This document shows, in pieces, positions 35,194 to 44,894 of a DNA stretch of 64,000 nucleotides. Both the position numbers and the translations under genes were made by a program. The notes below the pieces were generated by a model that worked only from the letters and a program-made list of their open reading frames with translations, was not told the origin of the DNA and did not search any database. The stretch is from Acidovorax radicis N35 (lineage in GTDB: Bacteria > Pseudomonadota > Gammaproteobacteria > Burkholderiales > Burkholderiaceae_C): the NCBI RefSeq assembly GCF_000204195.1, contig NZ_AFBG01000014.1, forward strand, positions 1 through 64,000. The letters are read 5' to 3'. The stretch's first letter is position 1. Every line of letters begins with the position of its first letter.

Positions 35194-35750
35194 GCTGCGG
35201 CCCGGTCGATGGCCTGCTGAACCGTGCTCAGGGTGGCAAACCGGCCCTGCAGCACGGTGGCGGTGCGGGTCTTGATGTCTGCGGCCGCCAGCGTCTGGCC
35301 GTCGGGTTGCTCCATGTCCCAGGTCAGGGTTGCGTCGGTGACGTAGTCCACCTCCCAGCCCAGGTCGGAGGCGTGGCGGGTGGTGGTCTCGCAGCATTGC
35401 TCGGTGCGGATGCCACTCACGATCAGGCGCTGGACGCCGTGTTGTGTCAGCCACACGTCCAGCCCCGTGCCCACCAGCGCGCTGTGGCGAGATTTGGTGA
35501 AGGTGGCGGCTGCCTCGAAGTCCACCAGGCTCTCCAGCGCCCGCACATGGCCCGACGCGACAGAGAAAGCGTTCTCGGGCACAGCCGGGCCTTCTGCATG
35601 GAACACCCGCACCACGGGCACGCCGCGTGCCACACAGCCTTCGATCAGCGCGTTCTGGGCGCGCAGATAGGCCGGCAGATCCTGGGCTGTGAAATAGGGG
35701 CGGTGGCGGAAGGATTCCTGGACGTCAATCACAATCAGACAGGTTTTCAT
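35190..35750 (-). CDS. Isochorismatase-family cysteine hydrolase
   Basis: A 186-residue hydrolase with the Asp-Lys-Cys set: LIVIDVQESFRHRPYF (Asp), TKSRHSALVGTGLDVWL (Lys) and SGIRTEQCCETTTRHASDLGWEV (Cys; two adjacent Cys residues). Members cleave isochorismate, nicotinamide or N-carbamoyl compounds. It is the first gene of a set with a DJ-1 protein and a GlxA regulator, which suggests amide or nitrile metabolism rather than siderophore synthesis. The start MKTCLIVIDVQES at 35750 gives the usual length. Confidence 0.88.
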   Translation of the reverse strand: MKTCLIVIDVQESFRHRPYFTAQDLPAYLRAQNALIEGCVARGVPVVRVFHAEGPAVPENAFSVASGHVRALESLVDFEAAATFTKSRHSALVGTGLDVWLTQHGVQRLIVSGIRTEQCCETTTRHASDLGWEVDYVTDATLTWDMEQPDGQTLAAADIKTRTATVLQGRFATLSTVQQAIDRAAA

Positions 35751-35859
35751 GGTGAACTCGAAGGCGGGTTGAAATGAAGGTCCAATCTTCTCAGCGCAAC
35801 CAGATGGCGTCCCGTCTCCTGGAGACAAGCTTAGATCAATTTAGGCCATATTGGAGGGG

Positions 35860-36010
35860 GTAGTCTGCCCGCTGCCGTCGGTGTGCTGGGCGGGTGGGGC
35901 ATTTTTTGAGATAAAAACAATCTCTGGGGCTTATCCTGCAATGGATTATTGCTATAAATATAGTAGCAATATGCAATTATTTGCCATAAGCTGTTATGGT
36001 GACTAGGGTT
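35860..36010. promoter_or_regulatory. AT-rich promoter region of the esterase gene
   Basis: This stretch is far richer in A/T than its surroundings and holds an imperfect hairpin ATTGCTA / TAGCAAT (35948-35970) and a candidate promoter TTGCCA (35981-35986) with a weak TAGGGT at 17-bp spacing. No gene fits here. The rest of the gap to the next gene shows nothing recognisable. Confidence 0.35.
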
Positions 36011-36047
36011 TTCCCTTAATTCCTTGCCCGTCCTGCCCCAAACACCC

Positions 36048-37154
36048 ATGCCCCGCCGTTCCCGTCTGTTTTCGATGTCAGCGCTGACGCGGGCGTACCA
36101 GCGCAACCTGAAGGCGTTTGCACGGGCGACGCGGGCGGTGCAGCCCGTGCGCGCCAAGGCGCCGGCAAAGCTGCGGGTGGTGGCTGCCCAAAAACCGTCC
36201 AGCACGCGAACCCCTCGCCCCGCACGCAAGCCGGTGCCGGCCAGCGGCAAATGGCTGGCGGGCATTGCACCAGGGCCTGCGGGCGCGCGGCGGTTTCAGC
36301 TGTACACCCCGCCCGGCCTGGCGTTGGCGGTGGATGAGAAGCTGCCCCTCCTGGTCATGCTGCACGGCTGCGGCCAGACCGGACGGGACCTGGCCGCCGT
36401 GTCGCGCATGAACCGGCTCGCCGCGCGTGAGCGCTTTCTGGTGCTCTACCCCGAGCAGGAACGCATGGCCAACGCACATGGCTGCTGGAACTGGTTCGAA
36501 CGCCGCAGTGGCAAGGCCGAGGCTGAAGCCGCCACGCTGCTGGCCGCCGTGGACCAGCTCGCACGCCGCCACCCGGTGGATCTTTCTCGCGTGGCCGTGG
36601 CGGGCCTGTCGGCGGGTGGCAGCATGGCCGTGCTGATGGCTGCGCTCTATCCCGACCGGTTTTGCGCCGTGGCCATGCATTCGGGTGTGGCTCCGGGCAC
36701 GGCCGAGTCCGCGGCCACCGCCATCGCCGCCATGCACGGGCGGCGTGATGCCCATCTGCCTGACGCGCTGGCGGCCGGGGCACCTGTCGAATCGGTTGCC
36801 GCTGTGGGCGGAAAAAGTCCGACGGGCAGCCTGCTGCCGCCGTTGCTGGTGCTGCATGGCGACGCGGATGGTGTGGTGTCGGTGCGCAATGCGGCCGCCA
36901 CGGCACAGTTGTGGGCACAGGCGCTGGGTGCGCGGGCGGGCGCCAGCCGCACCTTGCAGCGCGGGCAGCGCCACGCCATGCGGGTGACCGAGTTCCGGGC
37001 GCGGGGCCGAACGGTTGTGGCGTTGCGCGAAGTGGTCGGGCTGGCCCATGCCTGGAGCGGTGGTGCCGCGCAGCTGTTGTACAGCGATCCCCTGGGGCCC
37101 GATGCCTCGGCACTGGTCTGGGCCTTTGTAGCCCGCCAGTTCAAAGAAAAATAG
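36048..37154 (+). CDS. PHB depolymerase-family esterase
   Basis: A 368-residue alpha/beta hydrolase of the poly(3-hydroxybutyrate) depolymerase / LpqC family. There is a basic N-terminal region of about 70 residues without a clear Sec signal. The oxyanion motif is LLVMLHGCGQTGRDLA, the nucleophile elbow VAGLSAGGSMAVLM (Ser), and the later LVLHGDADGVVSV and QRGQRHAMRV fit the Asp and His. It might be an intracellular or exported PHB or feruloyl-type esterase. The start at 36048 (MPRRSRLFSMS) is the first ATG; an in-frame TTG lies 24 nt upstream. Confidence 0.85.
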   Translation: MPRRSRLFSMSALTRAYQRNLKAFARATRAVQPVRAKAPAKLRVVAAQKPSSTRTPRPARKPVPASGKWLAGIAPGPAGARRFQLYTPPGLALAVDEKLPLLVMLHGCGQTGRDLAAVSRMNRLAARERFLVLYPEQERMANAHGCWNWFERRSGKAEAEAATLLAAVDQLARRHPVDLSRVAVAGLSAGGSMAVLMAALYPDRFCAVAMHSGVAPGTAESAATAIAAMHGRRDAHLPDALAAGAPVESVAAVGGKSPTGSLLPPLLVLHGDADGVVSVRNAAATAQLWAQALGARAGASRTLQRGQRHAMRVTEFRARGRTVVALREVVGLAHAWSGGAAQLLYSDPLGPDASALVWAFVARQFKEK

Positions 37155-37166
37155 CCATCAGATCAG

Positions 37167-37195
37167 GCCCTGCCGCTTTTCTGCAGGGCATTTTC
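37167..37195 (+). terminator. Rho-independent terminator after the esterase gene
   Basis: A 7-bp stem GCCCTGC / GCAGGGC around a 9-nt loop, followed by ATTTTCT, 13 nt after the stop codon. The flanks (ATAGCC, GCTATCAAAT) look like a worn REP1 element in minus orientation. Confidence 0.7.
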
Positions 37196-37229
37196 TGCTA
37201 TCAAATATGCAGTAAATGGTCTGAGCGGC

Positions 37230-38819
37230 TCAGGTCAGCCGGGGCTGGCGCCTGTCGGCCAATGGTTCTGCGTGTGCACCCGCCTGCAGTTGAAAGGCGG
37301 CCACCACTTCCTTGAGTTGATGGGCCTGCTGCTGCAAGGCGGCGGCGGCGGCGGTGGCCTGCTCGACCAAGGCCGCGTTTTGCTGCGTGCCCTGGTCCAT
37401 TTGCGAGACGGCTTCGTTGATTTGCTCGATGCCATCGGTCTGCTCGCGGCTGGCCTGGCTGATCTCCTCGATCACGGCCGACACGCGCAGCACGCTGTCC
37501 ACCACGTTCTGCATGGTGGCCCCGGCCTCTTGCGCCAGCTGTGCGCCCGCCTTCACCTGCTCGGCCGAATGGCCGATAAGCGCCTTGATTTCTTTGGCCG
37601 CCTCGGACGAGCGCTGCGCGAGGCTGCGCACCTCGGTGGCCACCACCGCAAAGCCCCGCCCCTGTTCGCCGGCCCGGGCGGCTTCCACCGCCGCATTGAG
37701 CGCGAGGATGTTGGTCTGGAACGCGATGCCCTCGATGACGCCCGTGATGTCGGACACCTTGCGCGAAGACGCGTCGATCGAGCCCATGGTCTGCACGACT
37801 TTCTCGACCACCACGCCCCCCTTGCGGGCGACGTCCGAGGCGGTTTGGGCCAGCACGCTGGCCTGGCGGGCGTTGTCGGCGTTCTGCTTCACGTTGGAGG
37901 TCATCTCTTCCATGGACGCAGCGGTCTGCTCCAGCGCGCTGGCCTGGGATTCGGTGCGGGCAGACAGGTCGTGATTGCCCGCAGCGATCTGTTGCGACGC
38001 GCTGGCAATGTGTTCGGTGCCGTCGCGCACCCGCTGCACGATGCGGTGCAGGCTGTCGCGCATGGACTGCATGTCCAGCATGAGGCTGGAACTGTCGCCC
38101 GCACGCGTGGCGACAGCCACCGACAGATCCCCTTCAGAGATGCTGCGGGCAATGCTGCGCGCGTAGCCGGGCTCGCCGCCCAGCTGGCGCAGCAGGTTGC
38201 GCGATATGAGGGTGCCCAGCACCAGCAGGGCGGCCCCCAGCAGCAGGGCCAGCACGCCGAACCGCAGTGCCCGCTGCCAGATGGCGGTGTTGACGGTGTC
38301 GATGTAGACGCCCGAACCGATCACCCAGCCCCAGGGGGCAAAGCCTTTGACGTAGGAGGTTTTCTCCACCGGCGTGTCGCTGCCGGCCTTGGGCCACAGG
38401 TAGGGCACGAAGCCCGCGCCGCTAGCCTGCACAGTGCGCACGAATTCGACAAACAGCTGCTTGCCGTTGGGGTCCTTGTTGGCCGTGAGGTCTTGTCCGT
38501 TGAGCTCGGGGCGGATCGGGTGCATCACCATGCGGGGGTGCATGTCGTTGATCCAGACATATTCGTTCCCGCTGTAGCGCACCGCCTGAATGGCCGCCGC
38601 CGCGCGCTTGCGGGCTTCGTCATCGGGCATGCCACCCTTGGTGCTGAGGTCGTGGAAGTGTGTGGCAATGCCATGCGCGGATTCCACGACCTGGCGCACG
38701 CCCGTCTGGCGCTCCTCCAGGATCAACTGGCGCTCGGACAGCAGGAACCACGCGGTCAGGACGGCGATGCCGAGGAGGGCGCTCAGCACCAGAAGTGCCA
38801 GTTTTCGTGCAATGGTCAT
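37230..38819 (-). CDS. Methyl-accepting chemotaxis protein
   Basis: A 529-residue chemoreceptor. TM1 is residues ~6-26, followed by a periplasmic single-Cache (sCache_2) sensor with [26 protein letters not shown] and [20 protein letters not shown]2 is near residues 185-205, then HAMP, and the signalling helical bundle with the hairpin tip [32 protein letters not shown]. No C-terminal CheR-binding pentapeptide is present. The start at 38819 begins [17 protein letters not shown]. sCache_2 receptors often sense short organic acids. It lies between convergent and unrelated genes. Confidence 0.93.
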   Translation of the reverse strand: MTIARKLALLVLSALLGIAVLTAWFLLSERQLILEERQTGVRQVVESAHGIATHFHDLSTKGGMPDDEARKRAAAAIQAVRYSGNEYVWINDMHPRMVMHPIRPELNGQDLTANKDPNGKQLFVEFVRTVQASGAGFVPYLWPKAGSDTPVEKTSYVKGFAPWGWVIGSGVYIDTVNTAIWQRALRFGVLALLLGAALLVLGTLISRNLLRQLGGEPGYARSIARSISEGDLSVAVATRAGDSSSLMLDMQSMRDSLHRIVQRVRDGTEHIASASQQIAAGNHDLSARTESQASALEQTAASMEEMTSNVKQNADNARQASVLAQTASDVARKGGVVVEKVVQTMGSIDASSRKVSDITGVIEGIAFQTNILALNAAVEAARAGEQGRGFAVVATEVRSLAQRSSEAAKEIKALIGHSAEQVKAGAQLAQEAGATMQNVVDSVLRVSAVIEEISQASREQTDGIEQINEAVSQMDQGTQQNAALVEQATAAAAALQQQAHQLKEVVAAFQLQAGAHAEPLADRRQPRLT

Positions 38820-39074
38820 GGGGAGCCCCTGAAAAAAAGTGAAGACCAGGCGCTGTCGCCGTCCGGCGAGTGGGCGCGGCGTCAAGAATCTGTTCAAAGA
38901 GCAGGGTAGCCCCGGAGTGCTGGCTTTCAGCATGGCGATAACCCGCACTGGCCTTGCACGGGAAAGTCCCTGCAGGGGGCATGGCGGGCACATGGCCCTC
39001 GGTGAGCCGCTGGGCTCAGAGGGGAGGGATGGGCCAGGCTGCTGCGGCTGCAGCGCCCGGCGGGGGCGGGGCCA

Positions 39075-40163
39075 CTACACGAGCCTCGACGCCACCAGTT
39101 CCTTCTTGAGGTAGGCGTAGAACAGCGGCGCTGCCACCAGACCGGCGGGGCCGAAGACGGCCTCTGCCACGAACATCACACTCAGAAGCTCCCACACGCC
39201 CATCTGCGTGCGGCGCCCCACCACCTTGGCGTTGATCACGTATTCGGCCTTGTGGATCAGGATCAGGAAGCCCAGGCATGCCGCAGCCGCCAGCGGCGAC
39301 ACTGACAGGCCGACGATCGTGATCACCACGTTGCACACCAGGTTGCCCACGATGGGCACCAGCCCCGCCACAAAGGTGAAGGTGATGAGCACAGGCGTGT
39401 AAGGCAGCTGCAGGCCCCACAGCGGCAGCACAAACAGCAGGAACAGCGCGGTCAGCAGCGTGTTGAACGCTGCAATCCAGAACTGCGCTGCCACGATCTG
39501 GCGGAACGCCTCGCCAAACAGCGTGATGCGCAGCTTGAGCTGCTGGGCCAGCGGGCCGCGTGCCAGCACTGGCGGCCGCACGGCAGCCAGGGCGCCAATC
39601 AGCAGGCCCACATAGGCAAACAGCACCCCCGCCAGCCAGGCACGCCCCGCCATGGCCAGGGCCCCCGCCTTGGCGCCCAGGTAGTTGGCGATGATGCGCT
39701 GGATATCGGCTACGCCCTCAGGCAGGTGCGAGGCCACGTCGGCGGGCAGCTTCAGGCGCAGCTCCAGCACCGTGCGCGCCATGTAGGTGAGCAGTTCCTG
39801 GTATTGCTGCGGCGCACTGACCAAGTAGCCGCGCGAGTGGGTGAGACCCGCCGCCAGCAGCGCCAGCGGCAGCAGCATCACCAGGCCCGCCGCCGTCACC
39901 TGCGCCACGCGCAGGCTGGTGGCGGAGGGGGTGGGTTGCCGCTGGATGCGGCCTAGCCCCTGGGCAAACCAGCCGGTGAGGGCGCGGGTGAGCAGGAAGC
40001 CCAGGCATACACACAACAGGCCGGGTAACAGGCCGCGCCACATCACCAGCAGCAGCACAGCAGCCATCAGCACGTAACTGGCTGCCACGATGCCCAGGTT
40101 CAGGGCGCGGGGCGGTAGCGTGGTGGGATGTTGGTCAGTCACGGCGCTGCACATCACCTGCAT
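39075..40163 (-). CDS. AI-2E/PerM-family transporter
   Basis: A 362-residue membrane protein of the AI-2E transporter (PerM, formerly UPF0118) family with about eight helices. The signature region VLITFTFVAGLVPIVGNLVCNVVITIVGL and the downstream LGFLILIHKAEYVINAKVVGRR, then VAEAVFGPAGLVAAPLFYAYLKKEL, are typical. Members export AI-2 or act as Na+/H+ antiporters; most have unknown substrates. It sits directly downstream of purM on the same strand, as in many Burkholderiales. Confidence 0.92.
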   Translation of the reverse strand: MQVMCSAVTDQHPTTLPPRALNLGIVAASYVLMAAVLLLVMWRGLLPGLLCVCLGFLLTRALTGWFAQGLGRIQRQPTPSATSLRVAQVTAAGLVMLLPLALLAAGLTHSRGYLVSAPQQYQELLTYMARTVLELRLKLPADVASHLPEGVADIQRIIANYLGAKAGALAMAGRAWLAGVLFAYVGLLIGALAAVRPPVLARGPLAQQLKLRITLFGEAFRQIVAAQFWIAAFNTLLTALFLLFVLPLWGLQLPYTPVLITFTFVAGLVPIVGNLVCNVVITIVGLSVSPLAAAACLGFLILIHKAEYVINAKVVGRRTQMGVWELLSVMFVAEAVFGPAGLVAAPLFYAYLKKELVASRLV

Positions 40164-40229
40164 GGCTCGACACTGGCGCGGCCGAGTCCGGCGGGAAGCC
40201 GCGAAGCGGCTCAGGGGGGTGTTGCTTCA
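40160..40229. repeat. REP2 copy c
   Basis: GCGCGGCCGAGTCCGGCGGG, AAGCCGCGAAGCGGCTCAGG, GGGG. This is the right half of REP2 only, just after the stop of purM on the minus strand and overlapping the start of the PerM gene. Confidence 0.6.
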
Positions 40230-40231
40230 CC

Positions 40232-41296
40232 TCAGGCCACGACCACGGCCGCACCTTCGCCGCGTGCGGCGATGGTGCCGATGGCGTACACCTGCTCGCC
40301 CGCGGCGCGCAGCGTGGCGGCCGTGGCTTCTGCGGCGGCAGCATCCACCACCACCACCATGCCGATGCCGTTGTTGAAAGTGCGGTTCATCTCGATGTCG
40401 TCGATGCCGGCGGTCTTTTGCAGCCAGGCGAACAGCTCGGTCTGGGGCCAGCTGCCCTTGGTCAGGTGGGCGGCGGTGCCGTCGGGCAGCACGCGGGGGA
40501 TGTTCTCCAGCAGGCCGCCGCCGGTGATGTGGGCCAGGGCCTTGATGCCACCGGCATCCTGCGTATGCGGGTGGGCAGCCAGCGCGGCCAGCACGTTCTT
40601 CACGTACAGGCGGGTGGGCTCCATGATGGCCTGCTTGAAGGGCTTTCCGTCCAGCGTGGCCGGGGCGGTGGCGCCTGCGCGCTCGATGCACTTGCGCACC
40701 AGGCTGAAGCCATTGGAGTGCACGCCGTGGCTGGCCAGGCCCAGCACCACGTCGCCGGGCTTCACGTCTTGGCCGGTGAGGATCTTGGCCTTTTCGACCG
40801 CACCCACGGCAAAGCCGGCCAGGTCGTATTCGCCTGCGGGGTACATGCCGGGCATCTCGGCGGTTTCGCCGCCGATCAGGGCACAGCCGGACAGCTCGCA
40901 GCCCTTGGCAATGCCGCCGATCACGGCCGCCGCAGTGTCCACATCGAGCTTGCCGCAGGCGAAGTAATCAAGAAAGAACAGGGGCTCGGCGCCCTGCACC
41001 AGCACGTCGTTCACGCTCATGGCCACCAGGTCGATGCCCACGGTGTCGTGCATGTTCCATTCGAACGCGAGCTTGAGCTTGGTGCCCACGCCATCGGTGC
41101 CAGACACCAACACGGGCTCCTTGTAGCGCTTGGGCACCTCGAACAGGGCGCCAAAGCCGCCGATGCCCGCCAGCACGCCTTCGCGCATGGTCTTCTTGGC
41201 CAGCGGCTTGATGCGCTCGATCAGCGCGTCGCCCGCGTCGATGTCAACGCCGGCGTCTTTGTAGGAGATGGGGGTGGAGGAGGCAGAGGAGCTCAT
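40232..41296 (-). CDS. purM: Phosphoribosylformylglycinamidine cyclo-ligase (AIR synthase)
   Basis: A 354-residue PurM, the ATP-dependent ring closure of FGAM to AIR in purine synthesis. Motifs: [83 protein letters not shown] and [17 protein letters not shown]. The length matches the family. It is divergent from the xylose cluster; the upstream leader has two GC-rich palindromes. Confidence 0.97.
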   Translation of the reverse strand: MSSSASSTPISYKDAGVDIDAGDALIERIKPLAKKTMREGVLAGIGGFGALFEVPKRYKEPVLVSGTDGVGTKLKLAFEWNMHDTVGIDLVAMSVNDVLVQGAEPLFFLDYFACGKLDVDTAAAVIGGIAKGCELSGCALIGGETAEMPGMYPAGEYDLAGFAVGAVEKAKILTGQDVKPGDVVLGLASHGVHSNGFSLVRKCIERAGATAPATLDGKPFKQAIMEPTRLYVKNVLAALAAHPHTQDAGGIKALAHITGGGLLENIPRVLPDGTAAHLTKGSWPQTELFAWLQKTAGIDDIEMNRTFNNGIGMVVVVDAAAAEATAATLRAAGEQVYAIGTIAARGEGAAVVVA

Positions 41297-41749
41297 GGAA
41301 GGGGCTTTGGTGCTGGTAGACCCGCCGGGCGGGCTGGAATCCGGGGATTTTAAGGGGCACCGCCCGGGCGGGCCTTCTCAGCCCTGTCTGGGCGGGGGCT
41401 TTGGAGCCGCAACCGGGGCGGGGCACCAACTCGCACAGAGCGGCCATCGAATGCGGCGAGGGCTGGTCACAAGGCCGGGCGCGACATCCATGGCTGCACT
41501 TTTTATCGCTGCTTAACTAATAAGTTCACTCATCAAACTATGTCGGGTTTGCCCGGATGCGTGCGCCGGTTCGGCCCTTTCATAATTAGTTTGTCGTCCG
41601 CACTATGTCGGGTTGAAGTCTTTGCTTGGCGGGGAAAACGTCTCGTCACGGCCTGCAGCCTGCAAGGTTCAGCGAGAGGGATTGCGGCACGACAGTCAAC
41701 GTCGTTCACACCAACCAAGGCCCGCACGAGGCCACTCATGGAGACAAGA
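41297..41749. promoter_or_regulatory. Divergent purM / xylF control region
   Basis: A 453-nt gap without a gene. The purM side has two GC palindromes (CCCGCCGGGCGGG about 41319-41332; CCGCCCGGGCGG about 41361-41372). The xylF side has TTAACTAATAAGTT (41513-41526) facing TAATTAGTTTG (41583-41593) as an inverted pair, and ACTATGTCGGGTT twice (41537-41549 and 41603-41615). The latter sets are candidates for the operator of the ROK-type regulator encoded in the cluster. Confidence 0.5.
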
Positions 41750-42778
41750 ATGAAATTGAAGACAACCTTGACCGCCCTGGCAGCCCTGGTGCTGGGCCTG
41801 TCCGGCGCCAGTGCGTTCGCCCAGGTGGTGGGCGTGAGCTGGTCCAACTTCCAGGAAGAGCGCTGGAAGACCGACGAGAAGGCCATCAAGGAGCAGCTGG
41901 CCAAGCTGGGCGCCAGCTACATCAGCGCCGACGCGGGCGGCTCGCCCGAGAAGCAGCTGTCCGACGTCGACTCCCTCATCGCCAAGGGCGCCAAGGTGCT
42001 GATCGTGCTGGCGATGGACAAGGACGCGATCCTGCCCGCCGTCAACAAGGCCGCGCAGCAGAAGATCCCGGTCGTGGCCTACGACCGCCTGATCGAGGCC
42101 CCCGGCGTGTTCTACATCACCTTTGACAACGTCGAGGTCGGCCGCATGCAGGCCCGCGCCGTGTTCGAGGCCAAGCCCAAGGGCAACTACGTGATGATCA
42201 AGGGCTCGCCCACCGACCCCAACGCCAACTTCCTGCGCGGCGGGCAGCAGGAGGTGATCGAGGCGGCCATCACCAAGGGCGACATCAAGATCGTCGGCGA
42301 GGAATACACCGAAGGCTGGAAGCCCGAGGTCGCGCAAAAGAACATGGAGCAGATCATCACCAAGAGCGGCGGCAAGATTGACGCCGTGGTGGCCTCCAAC
42401 GACGGCACGGCCGGCGGTGTGGTGGCGGCGCTGACGGCCAAGGGCATCAAGGGCATCCCGGTGTCCGGCCAGGACGGCGACCATGCTGCACTGAACCGCG
42501 TGGCCCAGGGCTCGCAGACGGTGTCGGTCTGGAAGGACGCCCGCGACCTGGGCCGCGATGCCGCCGCAGCAGCCGTCGCGCTGGCCAAGGGCCAGAAGGT
42601 GGCGGGCGCCCAGACCTGGAACGGCGGGGAGAAAAAGGTGTCGCTGCAGGCGCAGTTCCTGAAACCCGTGCCGATCACTGCCAAGAACCTCGATCTGGTG
42701 GTGAAGGCCGGCTGGATCCAGAAGGATGCACTGTGCAAGGGTGTGGATGCTGCCAAGGCGCCTGCCGCCTGCAAGTGA
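41750..42778 (+). CDS. xylF: D-xylose ABC transporter, periplasmic binding protein
   Basis: A 342-residue type I periplasmic sugar-binding protein. The ATG at 41750 is chosen because GGAGA precedes it at good spacing and gives a clean signal peptide ([13 protein letters not shown], cut before QVV). The mature part follows Xyl[43 protein letters not shown] segment, [61 protein letters not shown]. It delivers xylose to XylGH. First gene of the xyl operon. Confidence 0.95.
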   Translation: MKLKTTLTALAALVLGLSGASAFAQVVGVSWSNFQEERWKTDEKAIKEQLAKLGASYISADAGGSPEKQLSDVDSLIAKGAKVLIVLAMDKDAILPAVNKAAQQKIPVVAYDRLIEAPGVFYITFDNVEVGRMQARAVFEAKPKGNYVMIKGSPTDPNANFLRGGQQEVIEAAITKGDIKIVGEEYTEGWKPEVAQKNMEQIITKSGGKIDAVVASNDGTAGGVVAALTAKGIKGIPVSGQDGDHAALNRVAQGSQTVSVWKDARDLGRDAAAAAVALAKGQKVAGAQTWNGGEKKVSLQAQFLKPVPITAKNLDLVVKAGWIQKDALCKGVDAAKAPAACK

Positions 42779-42828
42779 GCCCGGCGCGGCGCTGCGTGCC
42801 GCCCGGCTGCTGAACAACATGTTTTGAA

Positions 42829-42845
42829 GCTCCCGGACCGGGAGC
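42829..42845. promoter_or_regulatory. Intercistronic hairpin between xylF and xylH
   Basis: A perfect inverted repeat with arms GCTCCCGG and CCGGGAGC around one base, no T-run. Such structures after binding-protein genes usually stabilise or attenuate the transcript so that xylF is made in excess of the membrane components. Confidence 0.6.
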
Positions 42846-42912
42846 GGGGCATTGCCGTGCGCGGCGGGCAGGCCTGAACCCGGTCCCTTCTCATTTCTGG
42901 CGGAGTGCGCTT

Positions 42913-44103
42913 GTGAGTCCTGTTCCCCATGCCCTCAGGCAACTGGCCATCGACTGGCGGTTGGTGCTGATGGGCGCCGTCCTGATGGTCACCGCCATCG
43001 TGTTCAACATCCTCTCGGGCGGCTTGTTCCTGTCGCCCGAGAACCTCTACAACATTGCCCAGCAGACGGCCGTGGTCGGCATCGTGGCCACGGTGGTGGT
43101 GCTGGTGATCGTGGCGCGCCACATCGATCTCTCGGTGGGCTCGGTGATGGGTTTTGTCGGCGTGCTGATCGCCACGCTGATGTACACCGCCGGCTGGCAC
43201 TGGGTGGCGGCGTCGCTGGCCGGGCTGGCGGTGGCGATCGGCGTGTCGCTCTACCAGGGCGCGCTCACGGCGATGCTGGGGGTGCCGTCCTTCGTGGTTA
43301 CTCTGGGCGGGCTGATGTCGTTTCGCGGCGCGGCCTTCATGGTGGCCGACGGCAAGACCCAGCCGGTCAGCGACAGCTTTTTTCAGCGCCTGGGCGGCGG
43401 CTTCGATGGCGCCATCGGCGTGCAGGCCAGCTGGGTGCTGGCCGTGGTGCTGGTGGTGGCGCTGGGCTTGAAGACCTGGTTGCGGCGCCGGGCCAAGGCG
43501 TCGTACGGTGTGCCCAACCCCGCGCTGTGGCTCGATGCGCTGGTGGCAGCCGTGCCGGCCGTGATCGCCGTGGGCTTTGTCGCCACGATGAACGCGTACC
43601 AGATACCCACCAAGGATGCGCCGCAGGGCGTGCCCATCCCCGTGCTCATCTGGGGCGGCGTGGCGGTGGTGCTGTCGTTCATCGTGCGGCGCACGCGCTT
43701 TGGGCGCTACGTGTTCGCCATCGGCGGCAACCCGGAGGCGGCGGCCCTGGTCGGCATTCCGGTGCGCCGCGTCACGCTGATGCTGTTCGCGCTGATGGGC
43801 GTGCTCATCACGATTGCGGCCATGGTCTCGATTGCGCGGCTCAACGCCGGCACCAATTCGCTGGGCACGGGCATGGAGCTGTTCGTGATCGCGGCGGCCG
43901 TGATCGGCGGCACGGCGCTGGCGGGCGGCAGCGGCTCCATCCTGGGGTCGGTGCTGGGGGCGCTCATCATGCAGAGCATCGACAGCGGGCTCTTGCTGCT
44001 CGACATCTCCATCGGCCTGCGCTACGTGATCATTGGGCAGGTGCTGATCGCGGCCGTGGTGTTCGACGTGGTGTACCGCCGCCTGACGGGAGATACCGCA
44101 TGA
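42913..44103 (+). CDS. xylH: D-xylose ABC transporter, permease
   Basis: A 396-residue BPD_transp_2-type sugar permease with about ten membrane helices. It starts at GTG (42913) with GGCGGAG shortly upstream. Typical blocks: [85 protein letters not shown] and [31 protein letters not shown]. The stop overlaps the xylG start (ATGA). Confidence 0.94.
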   Translation: MSPVPHALRQLAIDWRLVLMGAVLMVTAIVFNILSGGLFLSPENLYNIAQQTAVVGIVATVVVLVIVARHIDLSVGSVMGFVGVLIATLMYTAGWHWVAASLAGLAVAIGVSLYQGALTAMLGVPSFVVTLGGLMSFRGAAFMVADGKTQPVSDSFFQRLGGGFDGAIGVQASWVLAVVLVVALGLKTWLRRRAKASYGVPNPALWLDALVAAVPAVIAVGFVATMNAYQIPTKDAPQGVPIPVLIWGGVAVVLSFIVRRTRFGRYVFAIGGNPEAAALVGIPVRRVTLMLFALMGVLITIAAMVSIARLNAGTNSLGTGMELFVIAAAVIGGTALAGGSGSILGSVLGALIMQSIDSGLLLLDISIGLRYVIIGQVLIAAVVFDVVYRRLTGDTA

Positions 44104-44894
44104 ACGCGCCCCTCGTGGAGATGCGCGGCATCCGCAAGTCGTTCGGCGGCGTGCGGGCGGTGGACGACGTCAGCCTCAACCTGTACCCGGGCGAGGTGGT
44201 GGCCCTGCTGGGGCACAACGGCGCGGGCAAGTCCACGCTGATGAAGATGCTGGCCGGCGCCTACCCCATCGACAGCGGCGAGGTGCTGGTGCAGGGGCAG
44301 AGCGCCCACATCCGCACGCCGGCCGACGCGCAGCGGCTGGGCATCGAATCCATCTACCAGACGCTGGCGCTCGCCGACAACCTGGACGCGGTGGCCAACC
44401 TGTTTCTGGGCCGCGAGCTGCTCACCCGCTGGAACACGCTGGACGACCACCGCATGGACGCCGAAGCCCGCAAGGTCTTCGAGCGCCTGAACAAGAACTT
44501 CCGCAACGTGCGCACGCCGGTGCGGCGCCTGTCGGGCGGGCAGCGCCAGGTGGTGGCCATCTCGCGCGCCATCTACTTCAACGCCCGTATCCTGATCATG
44601 GACGAGCCCACCGCCGCGCTGGGCCCCGAGGAGACCGCCATGGTGGGCCGCCTGGTGCGCCAGCTCAAGGCCGACGGCGTGGGCATCTTCCTGATCACCC
44701 ACGACATGCCCGACGTGTTCGGGCTCAGCGACCGCCTGGCGGTGATGAAGAACGGGCGCATGGTGGGCGCCTACCGCACGACTGATGTCACCGAGGACGA
44801 GGTTCTGGGCATGATCATCGCAGGCAAACAACCCGAAGGAAAAGCGCAGGCCCACCGCCTCGGCGAGCCCGCGCCTTCCACCACACCCGCATGA
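44100..44894 (+). CDS. xylG: Sugar (D-xylose) ABC transporter, ATP-binding protein, single domain
   Basis: A 264-residue ATPase: Walker [18 protein letters not shown]-loop [11 protein letters not shown], signature [15 protein letters not shown], Walker [13 protein letters not shown] and H-loop ITHDMPDV. E. coli XylG and most CUT2 ATPases are about 500 residues with two nucleotide-binding domains; this one has only one, so it must work as a dimer. A 25-residue Pro/Ala/Thr tail follows. Both ends overlap neighbours as ATGA, so translation of xylH-xylG-regulator is coupled. Confidence 0.93.
   Translation: MNAPLVEMRGIRKSFGGVRAVDDVSLNLYPGEVVALLGHNGAGKSTLMKMLAGAYPIDSGEVLVQGQSAHIRTPADAQRLGIESIYQTLALADNLDAVANLFLGRELLTRWNTLDDHRMDAEARKVFERLNKNFRNVRTPVRRLSGGQRQVVAISRAIYFNARILIMDEPTAALGPEETAMVGRLVRQLKADGVGIFLITHDMPDVFGLSDRLAVMKNGRMVGAYRTTDVTEDEVLGMIIAGKQPEGKAQAHRLGEPAPSTTPA

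Noticed and set aside
37560..37580. GCCGATAA as a FliA (sigma-28) -10 site for the chemoreceptor
   Set aside because: It lies inside the chemoreceptor coding sequence and no TAAA box is at the correct distance or direction.
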